A stretch of DNA of 64,000 nt from JAHRAW01 sp963693025. Lineage in GTDB: Bacteria; Pseudomonadota; Gammaproteobacteria; Arenicellales; Poriferihabitantaceae. Positions 45,740 to 55,274 of the stretch are shown piece by piece; within the stretch, counting starts at the first letter, position 1; each line of letters starts with the position of its first letter. The notes beneath the pieces are model-generated. The model was not told the origin of the DNA. It saw only the letters and a program-made list of their open reading frames with translations, and did no database searches. The translations under genes and the position numbers were made by a program. Location of the stretch: NCBI GenBank assembly GCA_963693025.1, contig OY843749.1, positions 496,001-560,000 of the forward strand, given 5' to 3'.

Positions 45740-46021
45740 TTATTTACTCTCCGTTAGCGCTGCTTTCAATTCGGCTTTGTCGAGGAAATAGTAGCAAATT
45801 TCTCGTTCGTCGATGACCAGTGTTGGGACGTATTCACGGTAGCGTTGATACCATTGTTCGTTGGATTCGATGTCTCTTGCGATGACTTTGAATTTAATTT
45901 CTGAGTCTGATTTCATTTCGTGCTCAAATTCAATCAGTCCGCGCGCCATGTCATCGCAGAGGTGGCAGCCGGTTTTGCGGTAGAAGTAAATGGTTGGTTT
46001 GTTGTTTTTGGGTTTTTTCAT
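45740..46021 (-). CDS. Glutaredoxin-like protein (DUF836 type)
   Basis: Thioredoxin-fold protein of 93 residues with the redox motif CHLCDDM in TIYFYRKTGCHLCDDMARGLIEFE, then IESNEQWYQRYREYVPTLVIDEREICYYFLDKAELKAAL. The cis-proline PTLVID site is conserved. Likely a thiol-disulfide oxidoreductase in the cytosol. It stands 40 bp downstream of nothing on its own strand: repeat cluster 8 lies upstream, and the AlkB-like gene follows after 40 bp, so it may lead a three-gene unit (this, AlkB, GFA). Confidence 0.85.
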   Translation of the reverse strand: MKKPKNNKPTIYFYRKTGCHLCDDMARGLIEFEHEMKSDSEIKFKVIARDIESNEQWYQRYREYVPTLVIDEREICYYFLDKAELKAALTESK

Positions 46022-46091
46022 TGTTGGGATTATATCTTTTTGTTGGTTGGTTGGGATGTTTGTTGAGGGGGAGTTGCGCTAACAAGAAACT

Positions 46092-46673
46092 CGTCATTGT
46101 CGAACGGTGGAAAATAGGGAGCCGCCTACTTCGTCATTCTCGAATGATAGAAAAATAAGGAGCGCCAGCGACTATATTTTTCATCACCTTCGGGAATCTC
46201 CCTAAGTCTACCGTGAATTCCAACAAAGCCCGTGCCAGTCTTAGGGAGATTCCCGAGGACGCAAGTGTCCGTAAGCCGCCGCTTAAAAGAAAAAGCGCGG
46301 CGGCAACGGACACTAACGCTCGAGAATGACGAGTTATATATACCCGTCATTCTCGAATGATAGAAAAATAGGGAGCCGACAGGCGACCATATTTTTGTTT
46401 GTATCATCCCTGATACAAACCCTTCGGGCTACGCGAAAATCCGCTCCCGGCGGATTTTTCATCGCCTTCGGGAATCTCCCTAAGGCTGGCGTGGACTTTG
46501 GCGAAGACCGTGCCAATCTTAGGGAGATTGCGCGTATCATCCCTGATACGCGCCCTTCGGGCTTGCGCGAAAATCCGCTCCCGGCGGATTTTTCCCGAGG
46601 ACGCAAGTGTCCGTAAGCCGCCGCTTAAAAGAAAAAGCGCGGCGGCAACGGACACTAACGCTCGAGAATGACG
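46092..46673 (+). repeat. Palindromic mosaic repeat cluster 8 (fragment, A-B unit, A-B unit with two C modules)
   Basis: A 40-bp A-end fragment (46092-46131), a complete A-B unit (46132-46331, 200 bp) and a 329-bp A-B unit (46345-46673). The last carries one C module at 46396-46460 (arms GTTTGTATC/GATACAAAC) and another at 46530-46593 (arms GCGCGTATC/GATACGCGC). Degenerate GGGATGACG ends continue to about 46750. The whole cluster fills the 46022-46801 gap between ligA and the glutaredoxin gene. Confidence 0.92.
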
Positions 46674-46801
46674 AGGTTGTTGTGAATGACGAAGGTGGTT
46701 GGGAATGACGAAGTGGTTGGGGATGACGCGTGCTTGGGGATGACGCGCACGAATGGGTGAACCGAGACAGAAGTATCACCAGAGCCGTTACTCCCCAACC
46801 C

Positions 46802-48841
46802 TCAATCCAGCATCTCCATAAACCGCGCTTGGTCGAGTACGGTGACTCCCAGTTCTTCGGCTTTGTCGGCTTTGGAGCCGGGGTTTTGTCCGGTTATTAG
46901 GTAGTCGGTTTTCTTTGAGACGCTGGCGGTGACTTTGGCGCCGCGGGATTGTAGGATTTGTTTTGCTTCGGCGCGTGGCATTGACAAGGCGCCGGTTAGC
47001 ACTACGGTTTTTCCGGCGAAGACTCCGTTATCGTTGTCGTTGCCGGTTGCGACCGTCGGCGACGTTGGCCAGTTGACGCCGGCTTTGATGAGTTGGTCGA
47101 TGACTTCCAGATTATGCGGCTCGTTGAAAAAGGTGATGATGCTCTGCGCGACCACGGGACCGACGTCCGGAATCGCTTGCAACGTTTCTTCATCCGCCGA
47201 CTTCAAGCGCGCTATGCTCGGCAGGTTGGCGGCAAGGGTCTCGGCGGTGGCTTCGCCGACCAGTGGGATGCCGAGGGCGTATAAGAAACGCGCCAGCGAG
47301 GTGTGTTTGCTTTTGTTTAGCGCATCCAGCAGGTTGGCGGCGGATTTTTTTGCCATTCTTTCCAAGCCTTCTACTTGCGCTGCGGACAGCGCATACAAGT
47401 CGGCGACGTTGCGCACCAGTTTGCCGTCGATGAGTTGCTCCACCAGTTTGTCGCCGAGCCCTTCTATGTCCATCGCCGTGCGGCTGGCGAAGTGTTTGAT
47501 GTGCTCCTTGCGCTGGGCGTTGCAATAGAGTCCACCGCTGCAGCGCGCAATCACGCCGTCTTCTTCATACACGATGCCGGAGTTGCACACCGGACAGCGT
47601 TCCGGAAACACGAACTTGCGAAGCCTCTTCTTTAACCGTTTGTCTTTCATCACCCCGACCACTTCGGGAATGACATCGCCGGCGCGGCGCACGATGACGT
47701 GGTCGCCGACTCGCACATCCAGGCGCGCGATTTCGTCGCGGTTGTGCAAGGTGGCGTTGGACACGGTGACGCCGCCGACAAACACCGGTTGCAGCCGGGC
47801 GACTGGCGTGATTGCTCCGGTTCGCCCCACTTGAAGTTCAATTTTTTCCACGCGCGTCATCTCTTCCTGCGCCGGAAACTTGTGCGCGAGCGCCCAGCGC
47901 GGCGCCTTGGCGGTATGCCCGAGCGCGTCCTGCCAGTCGAGGCGCGACACTTTGTACACCACGCCGTCGATGTCGAACGGCAACTCGGCGCGCCGTTTCA
48001 ACATCTCGTCGTAGTATTCCAGACAGCCTTTCACCCCGGTCACGCGCCGGGTGAACTCTGAAACCGGCAAGCCGAGGTCGGCAATCCAGCGCAGCGTGTC
48101 CCAGTGCGTGCGCGGCGGGGGCGCGCCGGCGACTTCGCCGAGGGCGTAGCAGCACAGGCTCAACGGGCGCGCGGCGGTGACCGCCGGGTCCAGTTGGCGC
48201 AGGCTGCCGGCGGCGGCGTTTCGCGGGTTGACGAAGGTTTTCCCGCCGCGCTCTCGTTGGCGTTGATTGAGACGCGCGAAGTCGTCCTTGCTCATATACA
48301 CCTCGCCCCTGACCTCAAACGCTTCGGGCGGCGCGGTTTGCTGAGTGGCGGACAAGCGCGTGGCGCCCGCCAGAATCGGGCGCATGTTCTGCGTGATGTT
48401 TTCGCCCGTCCTGCCGTCTCCGCGGGTGGCGGCTTGAACCAGCCACGCGTTCTCAAAGCGCAGGCTGACCGCGAGGCCGTCCAGTTTGACTTCGGCGACG
48501 TATTCAATCTCGCCTTGCTCCATTTCCACGCGCTCGCGCACGCGCTGGTCGAAGCGCTCGACTTGCTCGCGCGCAAACGCGTTGGCGAGCGACTGCATCG
48601 GCACGCTGTGCGCGACTTCGGAGAAGGTCTTTGCAACCGCGCCGCCGACCTTGCGGGTCGGAGAGTCATCGGAGGCAAACTCGGGATGGGCTTTTTCCAG
48701 CGCCGCGAGTTGCGCGATTAGCCGGTCATACTCGCTGTCCGGAATCTGCGGGTCATCGAGCGCGTGGTAGCGGTAGTTGTGGTCTTCCAGTTGCTCCCTG
48801 AGCGCGACGATTTGCTTGAATACGGTTTGGGAGTCCGCCAT
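46802..48841 (-). CDS. ligA: NAD-dependent DNA ligase LigA
   Basis: Essential replicative ligase, 679 residues. Domain Ia (HNYRYHALDDPQIPDSEYDRLI) binds NAD; the adenylation domain has the lysine in YVAEVKLDGLAVSLR; an OB fold (RTGAITPVARLQPVFVGG) and a zinc finger (ERCPVCNSGIV ... CSGGLYCNAQ) follow, then HhH repeats (YALSAAQVEGLERMAKKSAANLL, LQAIPDVGPVVAQSI) and a C-terminal BRCT domain (FAGKTVVLTGALSMPRAEAKQILQSRGAKVT). It starts 7 bp after the zipA stop in the conserved smc-zipA-ligA order. Confidence 0.98.
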   Translation of the reverse strand: MADSQTVFKQIVALREQLEDHNYRYHALDDPQIPDSEYDRLIAQLAALEKAHPEFASDDSPTRKVGGAVAKTFSEVAHSVPMQSLANAFAREQVERFDQRVRERVEMEQGEIEYVAEVKLDGLAVSLRFENAWLVQAATRGDGRTGENITQNMRPILAGATRLSATQQTAPPEAFEVRGEVYMSKDDFARLNQRQRERGGKTFVNPRNAAAGSLRQLDPAVTAARPLSLCCYALGEVAGAPPPRTHWDTLRWIADLGLPVSEFTRRVTGVKGCLEYYDEMLKRRAELPFDIDGVVYKVSRLDWQDALGHTAKAPRWALAHKFPAQEEMTRVEKIELQVGRTGAITPVARLQPVFVGGVTVSNATLHNRDEIARLDVRVGDHVIVRRAGDVIPEVVGVMKDKRLKKRLRKFVFPERCPVCNSGIVYEEDGVIARCSGGLYCNAQRKEHIKHFASRTAMDIEGLGDKLVEQLIDGKLVRNVADLYALSAAQVEGLERMAKKSAANLLDALNKSKHTSLARFLYALGIPLVGEATAETLAANLPSIARLKSADEETLQAIPDVGPVVAQSIITFFNEPHNLEVIDQLIKAGVNWPTSPTVATGNDNDNGVFAGKTVVLTGALSMPRAEAKQILQSRGAKVTASVSKKTDYLITGQNPGSKADKAEELGVTVLDQARFMEMLD

Positions 48842-48848
48842 CGCCCTG

Positions 48849-50192
48849 TTAAAATAAGCGCGTGGCTTGGTCGCCGCCGGCGGGGATGCCGAGCCGCTCC
48901 ATTTCCGCCGCCACTTGTTCGATGGAAGCGCGAATCGTTTCCACGTCGTCTTGCGACAGGTCGTCGTGGTTGGGTGAATTGACCACGCCCTGGATTCGCG
49001 AGGCGAACGCTTTGGCGGTGTCCACCATCTCGGCGAACACCGCCCCCGGCGAGCGGTTGACCGCCGGCTTGGTGAAAAAAATCAAACCGCGCGCGCTGAA
49101 GAAATTCATGTTGTCAAAATCAAACCGTCCGGTTTCGCTCCGGTCGGCGAGGCTGTATAGCGTCACCCTGCCCTTGCCGACCGACTTGAAACGCGAGTAA
49201 TAGCGGTTGGTGTCCCGCTCCAAACCCATGCGCGGCGCGGTGCGGTCGATGGCGGCGCCTTGAAACCGGTTGGCGCCCTGCGGGGTGATGTTGACCACGA
49301 AGATGGAGTCGAAATAATCGATGAATTCGGCGATGGCGTCCGCCTGGGTGAAGGCGTTGTCGACCGTCGTCATAAAGCGAAACTCGCGCCCGGTGCCTTC
49401 GGACAACTTCGACACCAGCGCGGAAAACCGGTTCATCTCCCGCTCGCTAATCGCCCCGGCGCGGTCCGCCAGTTGCACGGTCACCACCAAGTCGGCAAAG
49501 CGCGAATCCTCCGCCTCGTCCTCCAGATTGCACCACACCCTTTCCGGCTCCTTGAGTCCGTGAATGCTGTGCGGCTTGGTCAAGTCCATCGCGCCCTCCC
49601 GGTAAATCGCGAGCACCGTTTCCCTGCCGACATCGCGCGCGCCGGTGATTTTTGCCCAGTAGTCGATTTGGCTAATGCGCTCGAATCCGTCGACCGCGCG
49701 CGGGTGAAACTGCTCCGCTCTCTGTACACCAGACGCATCGCTTGCGTCACCGCCACCGAATGGTCGCTGCGGTTGCGCGGCGTCGCCGCTTCGCCCGGTT
49801 GCTTGCGTTGTTTCCGTTTCCGTTTCTATCGTGGGCGTGGCGGCGGCGAAAGTGTGCGCGGCTTGCGCTTCGGCTACCGCTTCTTCGCGTGCGCCTGCAT
49901 CGGCGGCGGCGTCAACCTTGTCGCCGCCCCGGTCATAACCAACACCCTGCGTCTGAGCGGACTGAGCCGGCTCCAGCAGCGGGATTTCATCCTGAATCAA
50001 AGGCGGCTCGAACTCGCCGAGCGCGGGCGCGTCTTTGTTTGAATCCTGACTCCGCGCGCGGCTTGGTTTTTTCGCCTCGGCTTGCGCGCGACCTCGCTCC
50101 CGCTCCCGGTCCCGCCGCTTGAAAAACCAGTAGAGCGCGCCGCCAACGACGATGGCGATGACCGCCGAGATAATCTGCAGATTCAAGGTCAC
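48849..50192 (-). CDS. zipA: Cell division protein ZipA
   Basis: Membrane-anchored FtsZ-binding protein of the gammaproteobacterial divisome, 447 residues from GTG 50192. It has an N-terminal anchor (LQIISAVIAIVVGGALYWFFKRR), a basic then long Pro/Gln/Glu/Ala-rich linker (residues 30-200) and a C-terminal ZipA domain (AMDLTKPHSIHGLKEPERVWCNLE ... FDFDNMNFFSARGLIFFTKPAV). It lies between smc and ligA. The linker is longer than in E. coli ZipA. Confidence 0.93.
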   Translation of the reverse strand: MTLNLQIISAVIAIVVGGALYWFFKRRDRERERGRAQAEAKKPSRARSQDSNKDAPALGEFEPPLIQDEIPLLEPAQSAQTQGVGYDRGGDKVDAAADAGAREEAVAEAQAAHTFAAATPTIETETETTQATGRSGDAAQPQRPFGGGDASDASGVQRAEQFHPRAVDGFERISQIDYWAKITGARDVGRETVLAIYREGAMDLTKPHSIHGLKEPERVWCNLEDEAEDSRFADLVVTVQLADRAGAISEREMNRFSALVSKLSEGTGREFRFMTTVDNAFTQADAIAEFIDYFDSIFVVNITPQGANRFQGAAIDRTAPRMGLERDTNRYYSRFKSVGKGRVTLYSLADRSETGRFDFDNMNFFSARGLIFFTKPAVNRSPGAVFAEMVDTAKAFASRIQGVVNSPNHDDLSQDDVETIRASIEQVAAEMERLGIPAGGDQATRLF

Positions 50193-50296
50193 GCCATCTC
50201 ACCACGCTCGGTTGGTTGGACGCGCTCAACTGCGGCGGCGGAGCAGGTGAGCGCGCGGACATTTCGGCGCCTCGTGCCGCCCGGCGCGCGCCTCCG

Positions 50297-53200
50297 CTAG
50301 TGGGCCGCCATCTCCACCGCCTGCTCGATGTCCACCGACACCAGCCGGGAAACGCCGGGCTCGCCCATTGTAACACCGACCAGGACATCCGCCGCTTCCA
50401 TCGTGATTTTGTTGTGCGTAATCACGATCATCTGGCTGGCTTTGACCAGGGTTTTGAGGGTGTGGCAATAGCGCTCGACGTTGGCGTCGTCGAGCGGCGC
50501 GTCCACCTCGTCCAGCATGCAAAACGGCGCCGGGTTGAGTTTGAACAGCGAGAACAGCAGCGCGACCGCGGTCAGCGCTTTTTCGCCGCCGGACAGCAGG
50601 TGAATGTGGCTATTGCGCTTGCCCGGCGGGCGCGCCATGACCGCCACGCCGGCGGTCAGGAAGTCGTCGCCGGTCAGGTGGAGTTCGGCTTTGCCGCCGC
50701 CGAACAGTTGCGGGAAAAACTCGTTGAAGCCGGCGTTCAACCGGTCGAAGGTTTCCTTGAAACGGGCGCGCGTCTCGCGGTCGATTTTTCTAATCACGCT
50801 GCGCAGGGTGTCGAGCGCTTCGGTCAAATCGGCGTGCTGTTTGTCGAGGTAGTCCTTGCGCTCGCTTTCTTCGTCAAACTCCTCGATGGCGACCAGATTG
50901 ACCGGACCGATGCGGTTGATTTTCTGCTCCAATTCCTCGCTGCGCTGCTGCCATTCCTCAACGCCCGCATCCTCCGGCAACTCGCGCCGCAATGCCTGCT
51001 CGTCATAACCCTGCTCGGCGATTTGCTCGGCTTGCGTGTCGCGCCGCACCAGAATTTCCTGACGCGTGAGTTTGTGTTGCTCCAGCACCTCGCGCGCTTC
51101 ACCGACCGCGCCGGCGTGCGACGAGCGCTGCTCGTTGGCGCCGCTGAGTTGATTGTCGTGACCGGCGACGGCGTCGCCGGCTTCATTGTAGCGTTGCTCG
51201 ACTTCCACCCGGCGCTCCAGCATTTGTTGCAACTGCGCTTCCAAATCGGCGACCGGGTCGCCGCCCTCGTCCGCCTCGCCGCTGACTTGCGCGATTTGCT
51301 CATCAGCCGCCCGGAACTGCCGCTCGAGGCGGGCTATTCCGTCGGCGGTCGATGCCAGTTCGGCGTCCAACCGCTGTTTGTGCAGCGCGCGCTCGTGAAC
51401 CTGCTCGCTCGCGCGCCTGAGCGCGTCCTTGCAATCGGCGACCGCGTTTTGATGCGCGTCCTTGCGCGCCAGCAAATCATCGCGCTGCGATTCCAGCGTG
51501 GACTGCCGGTCGTCGGCGTTGCGCAGCAGTTCCCGCGCGTTGGCGATTTCGCTGTGGTCGGTTTGCACATGCGCGCCGAGGCTGCTGATTTCCTTGTCCA
51601 AGGCGGCGATGCGCTGCTCCACTTCGAGGTAACGCGCCTCCTCCCTGCCGAGCGCGCCGTGCATCTCGGTTTTCTCGCGCCGCAGTTGGTTCAACTTCGC
51701 TCGCTGCGTTTCGCCCTCTTCCCGGCGCGTCTCGCGCTGCGCTTCCAGTTGCGCGATTTCGCGCTCGCTCGCCGCCACCTGCGTCTCCAGTTCGCCGAGG
51801 CGCTCTTGCAACCGGTTGATTTCATCCTCGCGCACCAGCACGCCGGTTTCCAACTGGCTCTCGCTCGCAAAACTGACCCAGTTGGCGCCCACCAGCGCGC
51901 CGTCTCGGGTGACCACGCATTCGCGGCTGCCGAGCGTGGATTGCAATGCGACCGCCGCGTTCAAGTCTTCGGCGATATACACCCCGCCGAGAAAACCGGA
52001 CAGGTCGAAGTCATCGGCGGACACCTTGTCGAGCAAGCGCGCCGGTTTGCCGGCACCGGCGGCGGCGTCCGCGGCGTCGTCCGCGGCGGATTTGGATGCG
52101 TCCGGCGCGGCGGTCACCAGCGTGAAGGCGCAGTCCGGGCGCTCGGTGAATACGCTGTCCGGCAGTTGCGAGACGCGCACCGCGCCGAGGTATTCATTCA
52201 TCAAGCGGTCGGCGGCGCGCTGCCAGCCGTCGGCGACGCGCACGCGCGCCGCCAGTTTCGGCTGAGACGCGAGGCCGCTTTCGGTGAACCAGTTTTGCAG
52301 GGCGTCATCGTCGCCGCCGAGGGCAGCCGCCTGAATTTCCCGCAGCGACGCCAGCCGCGACTGCGCCTCGTGCCGCTGCCCGCGAAGTTGCGCGCCCTCG
52401 TCGCGCTTGTGCTGCGCTTCCTGCGCGAGCGACTGAATCGCCTCTTCGGTTTGACGAAATTCCAGTTCGCTTTGGTCGCACACCGCATCGTGCCGCCCGA
52501 CCTCGGCGCGCATCGCCTCAACATTGATTGCCGCAATCGCCTCCTGTGAAGCCGCGAGTTCCTGCTCCAGCCGCGCGGTTTGCTCGGTCGAGCGCTCGAG
52601 GTGTTGTTGCAGTTGCGAGATGCGCGATTGCTGCACTTCCCGCTGGCGCGCCGGCGTCTGCGATTCCTCGCTGAACGCGTCCCATTCGGCTTGCCAGTTT
52701 TCCAAGTCGCGCTCGGCTTCCGCGAGTTGTTGCTCGGCTTGCCGGCGGGCGTGCTCCAGTTGCTCGCTCTGCGGGGCGAGCGCCGCGTGCTCGGTTTGCA
52801 ATTCGCCAAGCCGCGCCTTGTCGCCTTCCAGTTGCCGCCGGCGCTCCTCGCGGCTCGCCCGCAAGCGCTCGATTTCCTCGTCTCGTCGTTGCCGGGTTTC
52901 AGACAGGTGGCGGGCGCGTTGCTCGACGTTTGCAATTTCCGCGCCGAGGGTGTGATATTCCTGCTGAATGCGGTTATGCGCTTCCTGCGATTCGGATTGC
53001 CGGCGGCGCAGTTTCTCAATCTCCGCCTCGCTCTCGCGCTGCGCCGCCACGGCGGCTTCCAGCGCGTTTTCGTATTTCGCCGACAAGCGGTCTTGCTCGC
53101 CCAGTTTCTCGTCCAGCGCCAGCAGTTTGAGCGCCAGCAGTTGACCAGTGACCAGGCGCGCCTCCTCCTTCATCGTCTTGTAACGCCGCGCCGCGCCCGC

Positions 53201-53833
53201 CTGCCGCTTGAGCCGGCGAAGTTGTTTATCCAGTTCGTCCCGAATGTCGGCGACGCGGTCGAGATTTTCGCGCGTATGCCCTATTCGTCTTTCGGTTTCG
53301 CGCCGCCGGTCGCGGTATTTTGAGATGCCCGCCGCCTCTTCCACAAACAGCCGCAGTTCATCCGGGCGCGCTTCGACGATGCGGCTGACCATGCCCTGCT
53401 CGATGATGGAATAGGAGCGCGGACCGAGCCCCGTGCCGCGAAACAGGTCGAGCACGTCGCGGCGGCGCGTCTTGACGCCGTTGATGAGGTAGGTGGAGTG
53501 GCCGTCGCGGCTCAGCGTGCGCTTGACCGCGATTTCGGCGAAGCGCGCGAAGTTGCCCCCCGCCGAGCCGTCGCTGTTGTCAAACAGCAACTCAACCGCC
53601 GCCTTGCCGACCGGCTTGCGCGAGGTCGAGCCGTTGAAAATCACATCCTCCATACTGTCGCCGCGCAACATCTTCGCGGACACCTCGCCCATCACCCAGC
53701 GCACCGCGTCGATGATGTTGGATTTCCCGCAACCATTGGGACCCACCACCGCCACCAAATCCGCCGGCAGGCGAATGTCGGTCGGGTCAACGAAGGATTT
53801 GAAACCGGAAACTTGGAGTTTTTTGAGGCGCAT
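50297..53833 (-). CDS. smc: Chromosome segregation protein SMC
   Basis: Condensin ATPase of 1178 residues from ATG 53833 (MRLKKLQVSGFKSFVDPTDI); the frame is open upstream but the added residues are not family sequence. Walker A GPNGCGKSNIIDAVRWVMGE, the long coiled coils, a hinge around residues 520-660 (AALGGDDDALQNWFTESGLASQ ... LGSRECVVTRDGALVGANWV), and the C-terminal signature LLSGGEKALTAVALLFSLFKLNPAPFCMLDEVDAPLDDANVERYC. The ScpA/ScpB partners are not in the window. Enterobacteria use MukBEF instead, so the host is not enterobacterial. Confidence 0.97.
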   Translation of the reverse strand: MRLKKLQVSGFKSFVDPTDIRLPADLVAVVGPNGCGKSNIIDAVRWVMGEVSAKMLRGDSMEDVIFNGSTSRKPVGKAAVELLFDNSDGSAGGNFARFAEIAVKRTLSRDGHSTYLINGVKTRRRDVLDLFRGTGLGPRSYSIIEQGMVSRIVEARPDELRLFVEEAAGISKYRDRRRETERRIGHTRENLDRVADIRDELDKQLRRLKRQAGAARRYKTMKEEARLVTGQLLALKLLALDEKLGEQDRLSAKYENALEAAVAAQRESEAEIEKLRRRQSESQEAHNRIQQEYHTLGAEIANVEQRARHLSETRQRRDEEIERLRASREERRRQLEGDKARLGELQTEHAALAPQSEQLEHARRQAEQQLAEAERDLENWQAEWDAFSEESQTPARQREVQQSRISQLQQHLERSTEQTARLEQELAASQEAIAAINVEAMRAEVGRHDAVCDQSELEFRQTEEAIQSLAQEAQHKRDEGAQLRGQRHEAQSRLASLREIQAAALGGDDDALQNWFTESGLASQPKLAARVRVADGWQRAADRLMNEYLGAVRVSQLPDSVFTERPDCAFTLVTAAPDASKSAADDAADAAAGAGKPARLLDKVSADDFDLSGFLGGVYIAEDLNAAVALQSTLGSRECVVTRDGALVGANWVSFASESQLETGVLVREDEINRLQERLGELETQVAASEREIAQLEAQRETRREEGETQRAKLNQLRREKTEMHGALGREEARYLEVEQRIAALDKEISSLGAHVQTDHSEIANARELLRNADDRQSTLESQRDDLLARKDAHQNAVADCKDALRRASEQVHERALHKQRLDAELASTADGIARLERQFRAADEQIAQVSGEADEGGDPVADLEAQLQQMLERRVEVEQRYNEAGDAVAGHDNQLSGANEQRSSHAGAVGEAREVLEQHKLTRQEILVRRDTQAEQIAEQGYDEQALRRELPEDAGVEEWQQRSEELEQKINRIGPVNLVAIEEFDEESERKDYLDKQHADLTEALDTLRSVIRKIDRETRARFKETFDRLNAGFNEFFPQLFGGGKAELHLTGDDFLTAGVAVMARPPGKRNSHIHLLSGGEKALTAVALLFSLFKLNPAPFCMLDEVDAPLDDANVERYCHTLKTLVKASQMIVITHNKITMEAADVLVGVTMGEPGVSRLVSVDIEQAVEMAAH

Positions 53834-53912
53834 AGTGGGAAGGTCGGCGAAGCGGATATTATATGCCACGCGTCCGATTAAAACAGCACGGGGACGCCGA
53901 AAATGCGGTCAA

Positions 53913-54614
53913 TTAAGCGCCGATTATTTTCACCAGTATATTCGCTGACATCAAGAAGCAAACGATGACGACCATCGGCTTGATGAGCGCGGCGCCTTTT
54001 TTCAATACCATCTTTGCGCCGACCACCCCGCCGAGGATTTGTCCGCCGACCATCGCCATTCCGGCGAGCCATGCGATGTCGCCGTAAAGGATGAAATAGC
54101 CCAGCGACGACACGCTGCTGGTGAAATTTAACACCTTGGCGTTGGCGGTCGCCGCCGTCAAGCCATAGCCGCAGAACAAGACGAACGCCAGCGCCATAAA
54201 ACTGCCGGTGCCGGGTCCGAAGAAGCCGTCATAAAAACCCAGCAACGGCGCCACCACCACCGCGAACGCCAGCACTGGGATTTTTTGCTTGCGCTGCGCG
54301 TCGCTGATGTTGGGAGAGAATAAAAAATACAATCCGGTGGCGGTGAGCAATACCGGCAGAACCCAAAGCAATATGTTGGCGTCGATTTGCAACACAAACC
54401 AACTACCCAACACCGAGCCGGCGAACGTCATGCCAATCGGCAGTTTCATACGCGCAAGGTCAACCGTCCCCCGCCGTATAAAATAAACCGCCGCAATCAA
54501 CGTGCTCACGCTGGACTGCAACTTATTAGTCGCAATCGCCACCGCCGGCGGCATCCCCACCATCACCAACACCGGAACCGTCAACAACCCGCCACCACCG
54601 GCAATGACATCCAC
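53913..54614 (-). CDS. TauE/SafE (YfcA-like) sulfite/sulfoacetate exporter family membrane protein, N-terminus uncertain
   Basis: Inner-membrane protein with several helices, 233 residues from GTG 54614. VDVIAGGGGLLTVPVLVMVGMPPAVAIATNKLQSSVSTLIAA is the family's first repeat, with the second half starting at LGFYDGFFGPGTGSFMALAFVLF. Family-like coding continues upstream of the GTG as IELPTEILALLFLVSAIAGW, completing helix 1, to about 54665, but no ATG, GTG or TTG is seen there, and a repeat cluster begins shortly upstream. The original start may have been lost, or an unusual start is used. Members export sulfite or organosulfonates; given aprA nearby, a sulfur role is plausible but not shown. 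Confidence 0.8.
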   Translation of the reverse strand: MDVIAGGGGLLTVPVLVMVGMPPAVAIATNKLQSSVSTLIAAVYFIRRGTVDLARMKLPIGMTFAGSVLGSWFVLQIDANILLWVLPVLLTATGLYFLFSPNISDAQRKQKIPVLAFAVVVAPLLGFYDGFFGPGTGSFMALAFVLFCGYGLTAATANAKVLNFTSSVSSLGYFILYGDIAWLAGMAMVGGQILGGVVGAKMVLKKGAALIKPMVVIVCFLMSANILVKIIGA

Positions 54615-54718
54615 CCAGCCGGCGATTGCGCTGACCAGGAAGAGCAGGGCTAGGATTTCTGTGGGGAGTTCTATTTTGGGGTTTGATTGGTGGGCAACTA
54701 CTCGTCATTCCTAGTACT

Positions 54719-55022
54719 CGTCATTCTCGAGCGTTAGTGTCCGTTTGTCGCCGCCACTTCGTCATTCTCGAGCGTTAGTGTCCGTTGCCGCCGCGCTTTT
54801 TCTTTTAAGCGGCGGCTTACGGACACTTACGTCCTCGGGAATCTCCCTAAGATTAGCACGGGCTTTGTTGAAATTACACCGTAGCATTAGGGAGATTCCC
54901 GAATCGAAGAAAAATCCGCCCGGAGCGGATTTTCGCGTAGCCCGAAGGGTTTGTATCAGGGATGATACAAACAAAATATGGTCGCCTGTCGGCTCCCTAT
55001 TTTCTACCGTTCGAGAATGACG
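54719..55022 (-). repeat. Palindromic mosaic repeat cluster 9 (fragment and B-A unit with C module)
   Basis: A short B-end fragment (54719-54759) precedes a unit at 54760-55022. This is an A-B unit in reverse orientation: CGTCATTCTCGAGCG, the GTGTCCG hairpin, the inner pair, a C module at about 54909-54972 with arms GTTTGTATC/GATACAAAC, then the A end and CGAGAATGACG. Further GTCATTC fragments lie at 54703. Confidence 0.9.
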
Positions 55023-55054
55023 GACACAACCGTGATGGCAAGCGGTCCGGGCTA

Positions 55055-55081
55055 TTGACAACCGGAAAAATCGCTTATAAT
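55055..55081 (+). promoter_or_regulatory. Sigma70-type promoter of the glycan cluster
   Basis: TTGACA (55055-55060), a 15-bp spacer and TATAAT (55076-55081): both hexamers are perfect, though the spacer is short. It lies immediately after repeat cluster 9 and 337 bp before the first glycosyltransferase start, implying a long structured leader. Confidence 0.7.
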
Positions 55082-55197
55082 CCTCACCGCAACCATCGGA
55101 ACGAGAGTCCGCCATACCGGGTCTCTCGCCGAATACAATACTTTTTATTCAGGGTAGAGATTGATCCCTCGACCCGGGAATAAGCGAGACAACACGA

Positions 55198-55274
55198 CAC
55201 GACTTCTCGTTCTGTTGGTTGCAGGCCCGGTGCTTTGCCGGATGCCATTTCTTCATGCAACTGGAGAAGTCGTG
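55198..55274 (+). promoter_or_regulatory. Stem-loop in the leader of the glycan cluster
   Basis: CACGACTTCTC (55198-55208) pairs with GAGAAGTCGTG (55264-55274), an 11-bp perfect stem; inside, GTTGCA (55218-55223) pairs with TGCAAC (55256-55261). The apical part contains GCCCGGTG...GCCGG. It lies about 120 bp downstream of the promoter and 144 bp before the coding start. It may be a regulatory leader or a small RNA; no known riboswitch class was recognised. Confidence 0.5.
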
